Source: CAIWGV01 sp964515175 (GTDB taxonomy: Bacteria > Pseudomonadota > Alphaproteobacteria > UBA7879 > UBA5542). From it: 29,283 nucleotides of DNA. Below the pieces are notes generated by a model. It was not told the DNA's origin, made no database searches, and saw only the letters and a list, made by a program, of their open reading frames with translations. The position numbers and the translations under genes were made by a program. Below, one piece after another: positions 1 to 6,895 of this stretch (positions are counted from its first letter, which is position 1; each line of letters begins with the position of its first letter). The stretch is from assembly GCA_964515175.1 (NCBI GenBank), contig CAZEUR010000012.1:1-29283 (forward strand), written 5' to 3'.

Positions 1-1
1 G

Positions 2-439
2 GCGCTCACTTCTTGGGCGCAGGGAGAGTCTCTTTGGGTCAAAACCTTAAATATCGGGTGTTGTGGTGCTGAAATGGTGCAAGCTAAAGGGGCAAGATAT
101 GATTTGGAACAGTTTGGCGTGAAAATGGCACCAAGTGCCCCCCAAGCGGATGTTTTGATTGTTGGCGGTGCTATCAGCCATAAAATGGTGCCTGTTTTAC
201 AGAAGATCTACTCAGAAATGTCACAACCAAGATTTGTGATTGCCATGGGGGCGTGCGCTAGCGGAGGCGGGGCCTATCATGAATCCTATGCTATTGTGGA
301 GAGCTGTGATGTTGTGATTCCTGTGGATATTTATATTGCTGGCTGCCCTCCGACGGCCGAAGCGCTTGTGTATGGTATTTTGCAACTTCAAAGAAAGATT
401 CAAAAAACAAGTTATGTGAAGGAAATGACCCATGCATGA
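2..439 (+). CDS. nuoB: NADH-quinone oxidoreductase subunit B (5' truncated by window)
   Basis: NuoB carries Fe-S cluster N2, which hands electrons to quinone at the junction of the peripheral and membrane arms of complex I. The reading frame is open from base 2, so the N-terminus lies outside the window; the first ATG inside (74) is internal. The tandem-cysteine motif GCCGAEM lies at the left edge and the other two cluster cysteines are in GACASGGG and AGCPPTAEA, so all four N2 ligands are present. The fold-defining stretches ARYDLEQFG and CPPTAEALVYGILQLQ are clear. Around the cluster it departs from the usual consensus: the normal GLACCAVEM is NIGCCGAEM, and the usual YYHYSYSV is AYHESYAI. 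It overlaps nuoC by 8 bp. Identity is certain; canonical activity is not, given the state of the downstream subunits. Confidence 0.93.
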   Translation, partial: ALTSWAQGESLWVKTLNIGCCGAEMVQAKGARYDLEQFGVKMAPSAPQADVLIVGGAISHKMVPVLQKIYSEMSQPRFVIAMGACASGGGAYHESYAIVESCDVVIPVDIYIAGCPPTAEALVYGILQLQRKIQKTSYVKEMTHA

Positions 440-941
440 ATCTTTGGATCAACTGGGAGAATATTTGCTCAGGAGGCTTTCTTCTTATCCGCTCCGCTAC
501 AAAGTGGAAAGGGGGGAGTTAGAGCTTACAACGGATAGTAAGTCCCTTCAGAACGTGCTTTCTTTTTTGCAAATTGATACCCATTCGGCCTGTGAGCAGC
601 TGATGGATTTGTGTGCTGTCCCTTTTGAGGCTGGATATGCCCTTGTTTATAATGTTTTAAGTTTGCAACATAATCACCGAATTCGTCTTGTGGTGGAGGC
701 TTTGGATGTCATGCCGTCTGTGAGCAATATTTACAAAAATGCCGCTTGGTTTGAGCGAGAAATTTGGGATATGTATGGCATCCTTTTTTCAGGACATGAA
801 GATTTACGAAGAGTTCTGCTGGGGCCAGACTTTGAAGGACACCCTTTGCGCAAAGATTTTGATCTGTCAGGCGCTCGAAAAGAAGAACAAAAACAAAACG
901 AAAATAGCACAAAAAAGGATCATGGGGCGTGCCATGGTTAA
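432..941 (+). CDS. nuoC: NADH-quinone oxidoreductase subunit C, shortened C-terminus
   Basis: NuoC is a peripheral-arm subunit that packs against NuoD and has no cofactor. The 169-residue product contains the family core: a middle region with NHRIRLVVEA, the motif WFEREIWDMYGILFSGH, and FEGHPLRKDFDLSG. After this it ends in about 22 mostly charged and polar residues (EEQKQNENSTKKDH) instead of the usual conserved tail that runs on for a few dozen residues. The ATG at 432 lies within the last codons of nuoB (8-bp overlap), implying translational coupling. The same 8-bp overlap recurs at the nuoC/nuoD junction. The divergent tail should sit against NuoD, which is itself divergent here. Identification is secure; the start is supported by the overlap geometry. 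Confidence 0.92.
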   Translation: MHESLDQLGEYLLRRLSSYPLRYKVERGELELTTDSKSLQNVLSFLQIDTHSACEQLMDLCAVPFEAGYALVYNVLSLQHNHRIRLVVEALDVMPSVSNIYKNAAWFEREIWDMYGILFSGHEDLRRVLLGPDFEGHPLRKDFDLSGARKEEQKQNENSTKKDHGACHG

Positions 942-2121
942 TGGGCTAGCGTCAAATTCTCAAGCGTATAAAATGGATTTTGTCCCCACTGGTGAGTCTA
1001 TTCAGGGGTTTTTGCGGCTTATTTTAGAGGTAGAAAATGAAATAATTTTAGGGGTGGATCCCCATGTTGGATTTTCTCATCGAGGTATTGAGAAACTTTT
1101 GGAGAACAAAACCTATCTCCAGGGACTTGCTTATCTCGATAGATTGGATGCAAACGCTTCTTTGATTCAAGAACAAGCCTTTGTTTTGGGAATCGAAAAA
1201 CTGTTGTCTATAAATCCTCCGCCAAGAGCTGGATATATCCGGGTTTTATTGGCGGAGTTGACGCGCCTCTTGAGCCATTTCCTTAGTGTGGGGACTATGG
1301 CGGCCACTGTTGGGTCGTCCGTTCCCTTTAATCTAGCGGTGGAATCTCGAGAGCAAATCCTTGAAATATTTGAAATTGTTTCTGGGGCTCGATTCTTTCC
1401 CTTATATTTTCGACCAGGGGGCGTTCAAAAGGATTTGCCTCCAGCTTTCTTTAGAGAGATTGGCAATCTTGTTTGTAACTGCCGAAAAACACTCCAACGG
1501 ATTGAAGATTTATTGTCTGAAAATTTTATTTTTAAACAGCGAACTGTGGGCATGGGCAGCATCACCTCCGCTGAATGTATGGCCTGGGGTTTGTCCGGGC
1601 CCTTGCTGAGGGCGGCAGGGGTTGCTTGGGATTTGCGAAAAATTCAGCCTTATGATGCTTATGAAAAGATAGATTTTAGGATTCCCTTGGGAAAACGAGG
1701 AGATGCTTATGATCGCTATTTAGTATATATGGAAGAAATGTACCAAAGTTTAGAGATAATTACTCAATGTTTGCAGAAGATGCCGGAGGGTGACATCCAA
1801 AACAGAAAATTAAAATTAAGCGCGCCATCCCCTTCTGAAACAAAAGAATCTATCGAATCTTTAATTGTTCACTCAAAGCTGTATACGAAAGGATTTAAAG
1901 TGCCAGAGGGTCGCATTTATTCAGCGGTTGAATCTCCACGGGGAGAATTTGGGATACTTTTGGTGGGGAATGGGAACTCTAAACCTCATAGATGCCGCAT
2001 TCGCTCTGCGGGATTTTCTACAATCCAAGCACTTGAATGCATTATAAAAGGGCATAAGCTATCAGATTTGCCAGTTATTCTGGCCTCTCTTAACATTTCT
2101 TCGGGAGAAATAGACCGATGA
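934..2121 (+). CDS. nuoD: NADH-quinone oxidoreductase subunit D with altered quinone-site residues
   Basis: NuoD normally forms the quinone-headgroup pocket with NuoB. From the ATG at 934 the product is 395 residues, the usual length; an in-frame ATG at 922 is the alternative, and a still longer frame opens at 739 inside nuoC. Family landmarks are VDPHVGFSHRGIEKLLE (about 41-57), FRPGGVQKDLP, FKQRTVGMG, GVAWDLRKIQPY, GDAYDRYLV and the C-terminal GEIDR. The normally near-invariant GPQHPAAHG near the N-terminus reads VPTGESIQG, replacing the quinone-ligating His (Thermus Nqo4 His38) with Gln24. The second ligand, Tyr of RLDY (Nqo4 Tyr87), is Ala73 in RLDANASL. The 49-residue spacing matches exactly, so the alignment is firm. 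It overlaps nuoC by 8 bp and nuoE by 4 bp. Confidence 0.93.
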   Translation: MVNGLASNSQAYKMDFVPTGESIQGFLRLILEVENEIILGVDPHVGFSHRGIEKLLENKTYLQGLAYLDRLDANASLIQEQAFVLGIEKLLSINPPPRAGYIRVLLAELTRLLSHFLSVGTMAATVGSSVPFNLAVESREQILEIFEIVSGARFFPLYFRPGGVQKDLPPAFFREIGNLVCNCRKTLQRIEDLLSENFIFKQRTVGMGSITSAECMAWGLSGPLLRAAGVAWDLRKIQPYDAYEKIDFRIPLGKRGDAYDRYLVYMEEMYQSLEIITQCLQKMPEGDIQNRKLKLSAPSPSETKESIESLIVHSKLYTKGFKVPEGRIYSAVESPRGEFGILLVGNGNSKPHRCRIRSAGFSTIQALECIIKGHKLSDLPVILASLNISSGEIDR

Positions 2122-2654
2122 GCAAAGCTTTTTCCCAGATAGAACAAGTCGTCGCCAAGACCCAAAAATTTTCTATTTCCAAAGAAAATTTGGGAATAAT
2201 CGAAAGCTTGAAAGCAAAATATCCAAAACCCGACAATGCGCTTTTGGAAGTGCTTCTGTTGGTGCAAAAACAAAACGGGGGGTGGCTCTCTCCTCCTGCT
2301 TTGGAAGCGGTGGCCCAGAATTTGAAGGTGTTGCCTATGCGTGTTTTAGAAGTGGCCAATTTTTACCCCCTTTTAAATGTGACGCCTGTAGGGACTCACT
2401 GTGTGCGCATTTGTACTATGGTTTCTTGTTCTCTGAAAGGGAGTGCAGATTTGGGCCGTGCCTGCCAAAAATGGTTGGGTGTGGGGTGGGGAGAAACAAC
2501 AGTGGATGGAATGTTTTCTTTGAAAGAGTCGGGTTGTTTAGGGGATTGTACCAAGGCTCCTGTCGTTCAGATTAATGAAAATCTTCATGGGGAATTAAGT
2601 CCCCGAGATTTGACACATCTTTTGCAGCAACGAGCTGAGGATGAAAAGAAATGA
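2118..2654 (+). CDS. nuoE: NADH-quinone oxidoreductase subunit E (24 kDa, thioredoxin-like)
   Basis: NuoE is part of the NADH-oxidising module and holds the 2Fe-2S cluster N1a. The 178-residue protein has the usual N-terminal helical domain with NGGWLSPPALEAVAQNL (about 53-69) and RVLEVANFYPLL, then the thioredoxin-like domain. The four ligands are present with canonical spacing: Cys99 and Cys104 (C-x4-C) and Cys140 and Cys144 (GCLGDC, C-x3-C). Small departures occur near the cluster: the usual CGTTPC is CTMVSC. Its ATG overlaps the nuoD stop codon as ATGA, and its own stop overlaps the nuoF start in the same way. Unlike NuoF and NuoD, this subunit shows no loss of cofactor ligands. Confidence 0.93.
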   Translation: MSKAFSQIEQVVAKTQKFSISKENLGIIESLKAKYPKPDNALLEVLLLVQKQNGGWLSPPALEAVAQNLKVLPMRVLEVANFYPLLNVTPVGTHCVRICTMVSCSLKGSADLGRACQKWLGVGWGETTVDGMFSLKESGCLGDCTKAPVVQINENLHGELSPRDLTHLLQQRAEDEKK

Positions 2655-3883
2655 AAAAGAACCGTATTTTTACGAACCTTATTGATCGGGGGGCCGTAAC
2701 TCTCAAGGCAGCTCAGCAAAGGGGAGACTGGGAAGATATCTCAGAAATTTTGACAAATGGGGCTCAATGGATAAAAGATCGGGTTTCTGAATCGGAACTT
2801 CGAGAGAGATCTTCTAGGTTAGGAGAGTATATATCCAAAAAATGGGGACGGGGTGAGATCTCTTATCTTGTGATAAATGCTTGTGAGAATGAACCTGGGG
2901 CAGGGATAGACCGGTATCTTTTAAGGTACGAACCCCATAAGATTATTGAGGGGTGTGTTCTGGCCGCAAAAGCCATTGGGGCCCATACATGTTATATCTG
3001 CATTCGAGGGGACTATCTTGAAGAGAGGGAAGTTTTAGAGGGGGCTCTTTCGGAGTGTTTTCAAAAAGACCTTTTGGGGGATTTAAAAATCCACTTGCAT
3101 GTGGGAGCAGGGGGAGCTATCAGTGGAGAGGACTCGGCCCTCCTGGAAAGTCTGGAGGGCAAAAAGGCCATGCCTCGGAGCACTTTTGATCAACAGCTTT
3201 ATGGGAGTTCTTCGGTTGTTCACAGTATAGAGACGGTGGCTACAGTGCCTACTCTTCTGCGCCAAGGGCCCCTGTGGTTTTCAACTCTTGGAACTTCAAA
3301 AAGCAAAGGCACAAAACTTTTTAGTATTTCTGGTCATGTGGCAACTCCTTGTGTTGTGGAAGAAGAAATGGGTGTTTCTTTCAAAGACCTTATTGAAAAA
3401 CAAGCGGGGGGCGTGAGAGGTGGATGGGAGTTTTTGTTAGCGGCGATTCCAGGAGGGGCCTCTTCTGGTTTTTTGCCAAAGGGATTTTGCGAGGAATTAA
3501 CGCTCGATTTTGAAAGTCTAGAAGCGATTTCCAGTCGTCTTGGTGTGGGCGGCATTGTGGTTTTTGATCAATCAACGGATATTGTGCGGATTGCGGTGCG
3601 TTTGGCTCAGTTCTACAAGCAAGAAAGTTGTGGGAAATGTACACCCTGTCGTGTGGGGACAGGGTGGGTTTCTCAATTATTAGACCGCCTCATTGTGGGG
3701 AGAGCAAAGGTAGAGGAGCTTGATCAACTGCAAGAGATTTTAACGCGTATGACGGAAACTTCTCTTTGTGCTTTCGGGGGATGGGCAGCAGCCCCCATTG
3801 AGTCACTTCTTAGGCATTTTCGACCAGAATTAGAGCAGCGCATCAGATTGTATAAAATGGCATCACGGCGAGAGAAGGTATGA
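2651..3883 (+). CDS. nuoF: NADH-quinone oxidoreductase subunit F with degenerate FMN/NADH site
   Basis: NuoF normally binds NADH and FMN and carries cluster N3. The 410-residue product is recognisable throughout: RIFTNL at the start, RYEPHKIIEGC, SALLESLEGKKAMPR, GTKLFSISGHV, GGVRGGWEFLLAAIPGG, and the N3 motif ESCGKCTPCR with Cys327, 330, 333 plus Cys373. The FMN pocket is not canonical. The glycine-rich loop GRGGAGFPTGxKW reads ERSSRLGEYISKKW (52-65). NADESEPGTCKDR reads NACENEPGAGIDR. The AYICGEE stretch is GAISGED, losing the Tyr, and the two Asn of TTVNNVET are His-Ser (VVHSIET). The cluster is kept while flavin contacts are lost, which suggests a changed or absent NADH dehydrogenase activity. 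It overlaps both neighbours by 4 bp (ATGA). Confidence 0.92.
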   Translation: MKKNRIFTNLIDRGAVTLKAAQQRGDWEDISEILTNGAQWIKDRVSESELRERSSRLGEYISKKWGRGEISYLVINACENEPGAGIDRYLLRYEPHKIIEGCVLAAKAIGAHTCYICIRGDYLEEREVLEGALSECFQKDLLGDLKIHLHVGAGGAISGEDSALLESLEGKKAMPRSTFDQQLYGSSSVVHSIETVATVPTLLRQGPLWFSTLGTSKSKGTKLFSISGHVATPCVVEEEMGVSFKDLIEKQAGGVRGGWEFLLAAIPGGASSGFLPKGFCEELTLDFESLEAISSRLGVGGIVVFDQSTDIVRIAVRLAQFYKQESCGKCTPCRVGTGWVSQLLDRLIVGRAKVEELDQLQEILTRMTETSLCAFGGWAAAPIESLLRHFRPELEQRIRLYKMASRREKV

Positions 3884-5916
3884 AAAAAATACAAATCTTT
3901 ATCAATAATACCCCTGTGGAGTGCGAATCGCAGCAAACTATTCTGGAAGCCTGCCGAGACCACGGTATTGAAATTCCAACTTTGTGTTACAGCAAAAATC
4001 TTACAGTTTCTGGAGGATGCCGCATGTGCCTGGTGGAAGTAAAAGGGTATGACAAACTCCAAACTTCCTGTGGAATGCCGGTAGATGAGGGCATGGAGAT
4101 TTGCACGAATACGGAAAAAGTAGAGGCGGCTCGTAAAGGAGCGCTGGACTTCCTTTTGCTGGATCATCCTTTGGAGTGTCCCCTCTGTGACAAGTCTGGG
4201 GACTGCGCATTGCAAGACCAAAGCTTTGCTTACGGGGAAGGCCAGGGGTTGCCCACAGAATACAAACGTGCTGTGGACAACCAAGAGTTTGGACCACTAA
4301 TCAAAACTTCTATGAATCGCTGCATCCATTGCAATCTGTGCGTGCAATTTGCAGAGGAAGTAGCGGGAACTTCAGAAATTGGAGCCTTTGGACGTGGGGA
4401 AGAGACGGAAATTCGAGCTCTTAATGGGGTTGTTAGGTCTGAACTTTCTGGAAATGTTATTGACCTGTGTCCTGCGGGCGCTCTGTTATCGAAGCCTTTT
4501 AAGGGGCGCGCAAAACCTTGGGAACTGGAAACTTTTGAAACTGTGGATGTGATGGACGCGGTGGGGTCTGCTATTCGGGTTCAGGTGAAAGATGCCGAGA
4601 TTATGCAGATTCTTCCTCGAGAAAATGAATGGATTTCAGATAAAACCCGATTTTCCCATGATGGCCTTCTCTTGCAACGACTAGATCAGCCCTACATTCG
4701 GATCGATGGCAAATTACAGCCATCGTCTTGGATTGATGCTTTTAAAGCGGTTGTGAAAAAAATGACAACTTTTAAGTCATCGGAAATGGCTTTTCTAACG
4801 GGTGATTTGGTGGACATGGAAACAGCCTATGTTCTGCGAGAGTTGCTGAATAAAATGAATGTGCCTCATAGGGATTGTCGTCAAGCATCTCAGTATATGC
4901 CGGCGGTGGCACGAGGGGACTATCTTTTCAATACAACCATTGAAGGAATTCAAAAGGCAGATGCTTGTTTGATTGTGGGGAGTAATCCCCGTCTTGAAGC
5001 TCCTGTGCTGAACGCGCATCTTTTGAAACGGACTAGACAGGGGAATTTTTCGGTGGCAGTTGTGGGAGAGAAGGCGGATCTCACCTATCCCTATACTCAT
5101 CTGGATACCAATGCGTTGGTGCTGAAAGAGATTCTGAAAGGAACGCATCCTTTTGCAGAGGTTCTGCAAAATGCCAAAAACCCCATGATCATTGTGGGAA
5201 ACAAGGCTCTCTGTAGCCTTGAAGGAGAAAGTATTTATGGTGCGTGCCGGGCCATTGCTCATCAATTTAATATGATACGGGAAGACTGGAATGGGTTTAA
5301 TGTGCTGCACAGGGATATTGGGCGCATTGGGGCTTTGGATGTGGGATTTTTGCCCTTGCAGGATGGATATGATACGGCAGGGATCTTGCGCGGCGCGAAG
5401 GCGGGCCAACTAAAGCTTTTGTATCTGGTGGGGGTGGATGATTTGCCCCTTGAAGGGCTAGAAAATACTTGTGTCATTTACCAAGGGCATCATGGAGATG
5501 TGGGCGCTAATAAGGCAGATGTTATATTGCCAGGAGTGGCTTATACAGAAAAAAATGCTTTGTATATGAATCTGGAGGGAAAAATAAAAGAGGCCCAAAA
5601 GATTATGGAAGGACCAAGGGAGTCCAAAGAGGATTGGAAAATTATTCGAGGTCTTTCTGAAGTGCTGGGGCATAAGCTGCCCTATAACACTCGAGAGGAG
5701 ATTTTGATGAAGCTTCCTATTTCGACAATCTCTGTTGTGTCTGAACGGGTAGGGTTTCCAGAAATCACACGGGGATTTATGAAGACGGAAGATGAGAACT
5801 TTTATAGAACAAATGTTATTTGCAGAGCGTCTCGCACCATGGGGCAGTGCAGTGTGGAGCTTTTAGGAGAGACGTCAAAGGAGAAAGCCCGAGGGTATGC
5901 GGAGGTGGTTAGCTAG
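3880..5916 (+). CDS. nuoG: NADH-quinone oxidoreductase subunit G
   Basis: NuoG is the large Fe-S subunit that wires NuoF to the quinone end. The 678-residue protein has all expected parts: an N-terminal ferredoxin-like 2Fe-2S domain (PTLCYSKNLTVSGGCRMC, then TSCGMP), the His/Cys-ligated N5 motif HPLECPLCDKSGDC, the N4 motif RCIHCNLC with a distal Cys in DLCPAGAL, and a molybdopterin-oxidoreductase-like C-terminal domain with PRENEWISDKTRF and GHHGDVGANKADVILPG. All cluster ligands are intact and the sequence stays close to ordinary alphaproteobacterial NuoG, in contrast to NuoF, D and H. The extra N7 cluster site is not evident, as is usual for alphaproteobacteria. It overlaps nuoF by 4 bp and abuts nuoH. 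Confidence 0.95.
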   Translation: MKKIQIFINNTPVECESQQTILEACRDHGIEIPTLCYSKNLTVSGGCRMCLVEVKGYDKLQTSCGMPVDEGMEICTNTEKVEAARKGALDFLLLDHPLECPLCDKSGDCALQDQSFAYGEGQGLPTEYKRAVDNQEFGPLIKTSMNRCIHCNLCVQFAEEVAGTSEIGAFGRGEETEIRALNGVVRSELSGNVIDLCPAGALLSKPFKGRAKPWELETFETVDVMDAVGSAIRVQVKDAEIMQILPRENEWISDKTRFSHDGLLLQRLDQPYIRIDGKLQPSSWIDAFKAVVKKMTTFKSSEMAFLTGDLVDMETAYVLRELLNKMNVPHRDCRQASQYMPAVARGDYLFNTTIEGIQKADACLIVGSNPRLEAPVLNAHLLKRTRQGNFSVAVVGEKADLTYPYTHLDTNALVLKEILKGTHPFAEVLQNAKNPMIIVGNKALCSLEGESIYGACRAIAHQFNMIREDWNGFNVLHRDIGRIGALDVGFLPLQDGYDTAGILRGAKAGQLKLLYLVGVDDLPLEGLENTCVIYQGHHGDVGANKADVILPGVAYTEKNALYMNLEGKIKEAQKIMEGPRESKEDWKIIRGLSEVLGHKLPYNTREEILMKLPISTISVVSERVGFPEITRGFMKTEDENFYRTNVICRASRTMGQCSVELLGETSKEKARGYAEVVS

Positions 5917-6888
5917 GTGCAAGCATTTTTAAATGGAGTTTTTGAAGCATTTCGCATGATGGCGACTGTTTTGGGGGTGATTTTGGCCGCCATGTATTTG
6001 GCCTATATGGATCGAAAGATGCAAGCAAAGACTCAATTACATCAGGGTCCAAATCGTGCGGGGTTGTGGGGACTTCTGCAGCCTTTTGCAGACCTCATAA
6101 AATTTTCTTCCAAAACTATAGATCCCGGTCCTAATAAATTTCTTTTTTCTGTGGCGCCTGGCTTTACCCTTCTTTTGGGGGTAGCGATTTGGGGAGTGAT
6201 TCCTCTCGAGGCTCATAGAGTGATAGAAAATTTAGACGTTGGCATTCTGTATGCTCTTTTTTTGCTGATGCTTGTCGGGTATGGAGCCATTGTGGGGGGG
6301 TGGGCAAGCAGTTCAAATTTTGCACTTCTGGGGGCCATGAGAAAAGGGATCCAGCAGTTGTCCTATCAATTGATTCTTGGATTGATTTTTGTGGCGGTGG
6401 TCCTTCTAACGGGAGCCTTGAATCTGACACAGATCGTAGAGACACAAAGATCTTGTTGGTTTGTGATTCCTTTATTTCCTCTCTTTATTATCTTCCTTCT
6501 ATGCGGATTAGTGGAAGCTGGGAGTTCCCCCTTTGATGCGGAAAAAGCCCAAGAATTGAGAGGTGGATATGGAACAGCCTATTCCGGCATATCTCTTTGG
6601 TTTTTTATGCTGAGTGATTATGTTTTGCTTTTGACCTTTAGTGCCTTAGCCACAGTTTTGTTTTTGGGGGGATGGTTGCCGCTTACATCAGGATTGCCCC
6701 AGATTCCAGGGGTAATTTGGTTTTTGGGGAAGATGGTGGGTATTCTCTTTGCGTTCCTGTGGATTAAGGCTAGCGTTCCTCAAGTCCCTCAGGATCAGTT
6801 TGTATCCTATTCAACAAAGATTTTGCTTCCCTTTACAGTGGGATGGATTATTCTGGTGGCCGCTGTAAAACTAATTTTAGATATATGA
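5917..6888 (+). CDS. nuoH: NADH-quinone oxidoreductase subunit H with divergent quinone-cavity loop
   Basis: NuoH is the membrane subunit whose cytoplasmic loops complete the quinone tunnel. The GTG start directly follows the nuoG stop, with GGAGG at 5901-5905. The 323 residues form about eight hydrophobic segments with family marks: MDRKMQ (about 31-36), QGPNRAGLWGLLQPFADLIK, GGWASSSNFALLGAMR, and WLPLTSGLPQIPGVIWFLGK. The most conserved loop of the family, ETNRxPFDLPEAExELVxG, reads EAGSSPFDAEKAQELRGGY (200-218), losing most charged residues thought to line the cavity. The SYE of the preceding loop is SYQ. nuoI should follow, but pgk follows instead, 7 bp downstream. The subunit is clearly identified; its ability to bind quinone is doubtful. 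Confidence 0.92.
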   Translation: MQAFLNGVFEAFRMMATVLGVILAAMYLAYMDRKMQAKTQLHQGPNRAGLWGLLQPFADLIKFSSKTIDPGPNKFLFSVAPGFTLLLGVAIWGVIPLEAHRVIENLDVGILYALFLLMLVGYGAIVGGWASSSNFALLGAMRKGIQQLSYQLILGLIFVAVVLLTGALNLTQIVETQRSCWFVIPLFPLFIIFLLCGLVEAGSSPFDAEKAQELRGGYGTAYSGISLWFFMLSDYVLLLTFSALATVLFLGGWLPLTSGLPQIPGVIWFLGKMVGILFAFLWIKASVPQVPQDQFVSYSTKILLPFTVGWIILVAAVKLILDI

Positions 6889-6895
6889 GGATAGT

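Noticed and set aside
739..933. Long upstream extension of nuoD starting at 739
   Set aside because: It lies wholly inside nuoC in another frame, lacks NuoD similarity, and the 8-bp overlap start at 934 gives the usual length.
3724..4284. 186-residue antisense frame opposite nuoF/nuoG
   Set aside because: It is a shadow of strongly conserved coding sequence; it has no ribosome site and no protein-like motifs.
4795..5409. 204-residue antisense frame opposite nuoG
   Set aside because: It is a shadow of nuoG with low-quality composition and no recognisable domain.
2..6888. nuo cluster as a [NiFe]-hydrogenase or formate hydrogenlyase-type complex
   Set aside because: NuoD has no Ni-binding CxxC pairs, and a NuoEFG module is present, so it derives from complex I.
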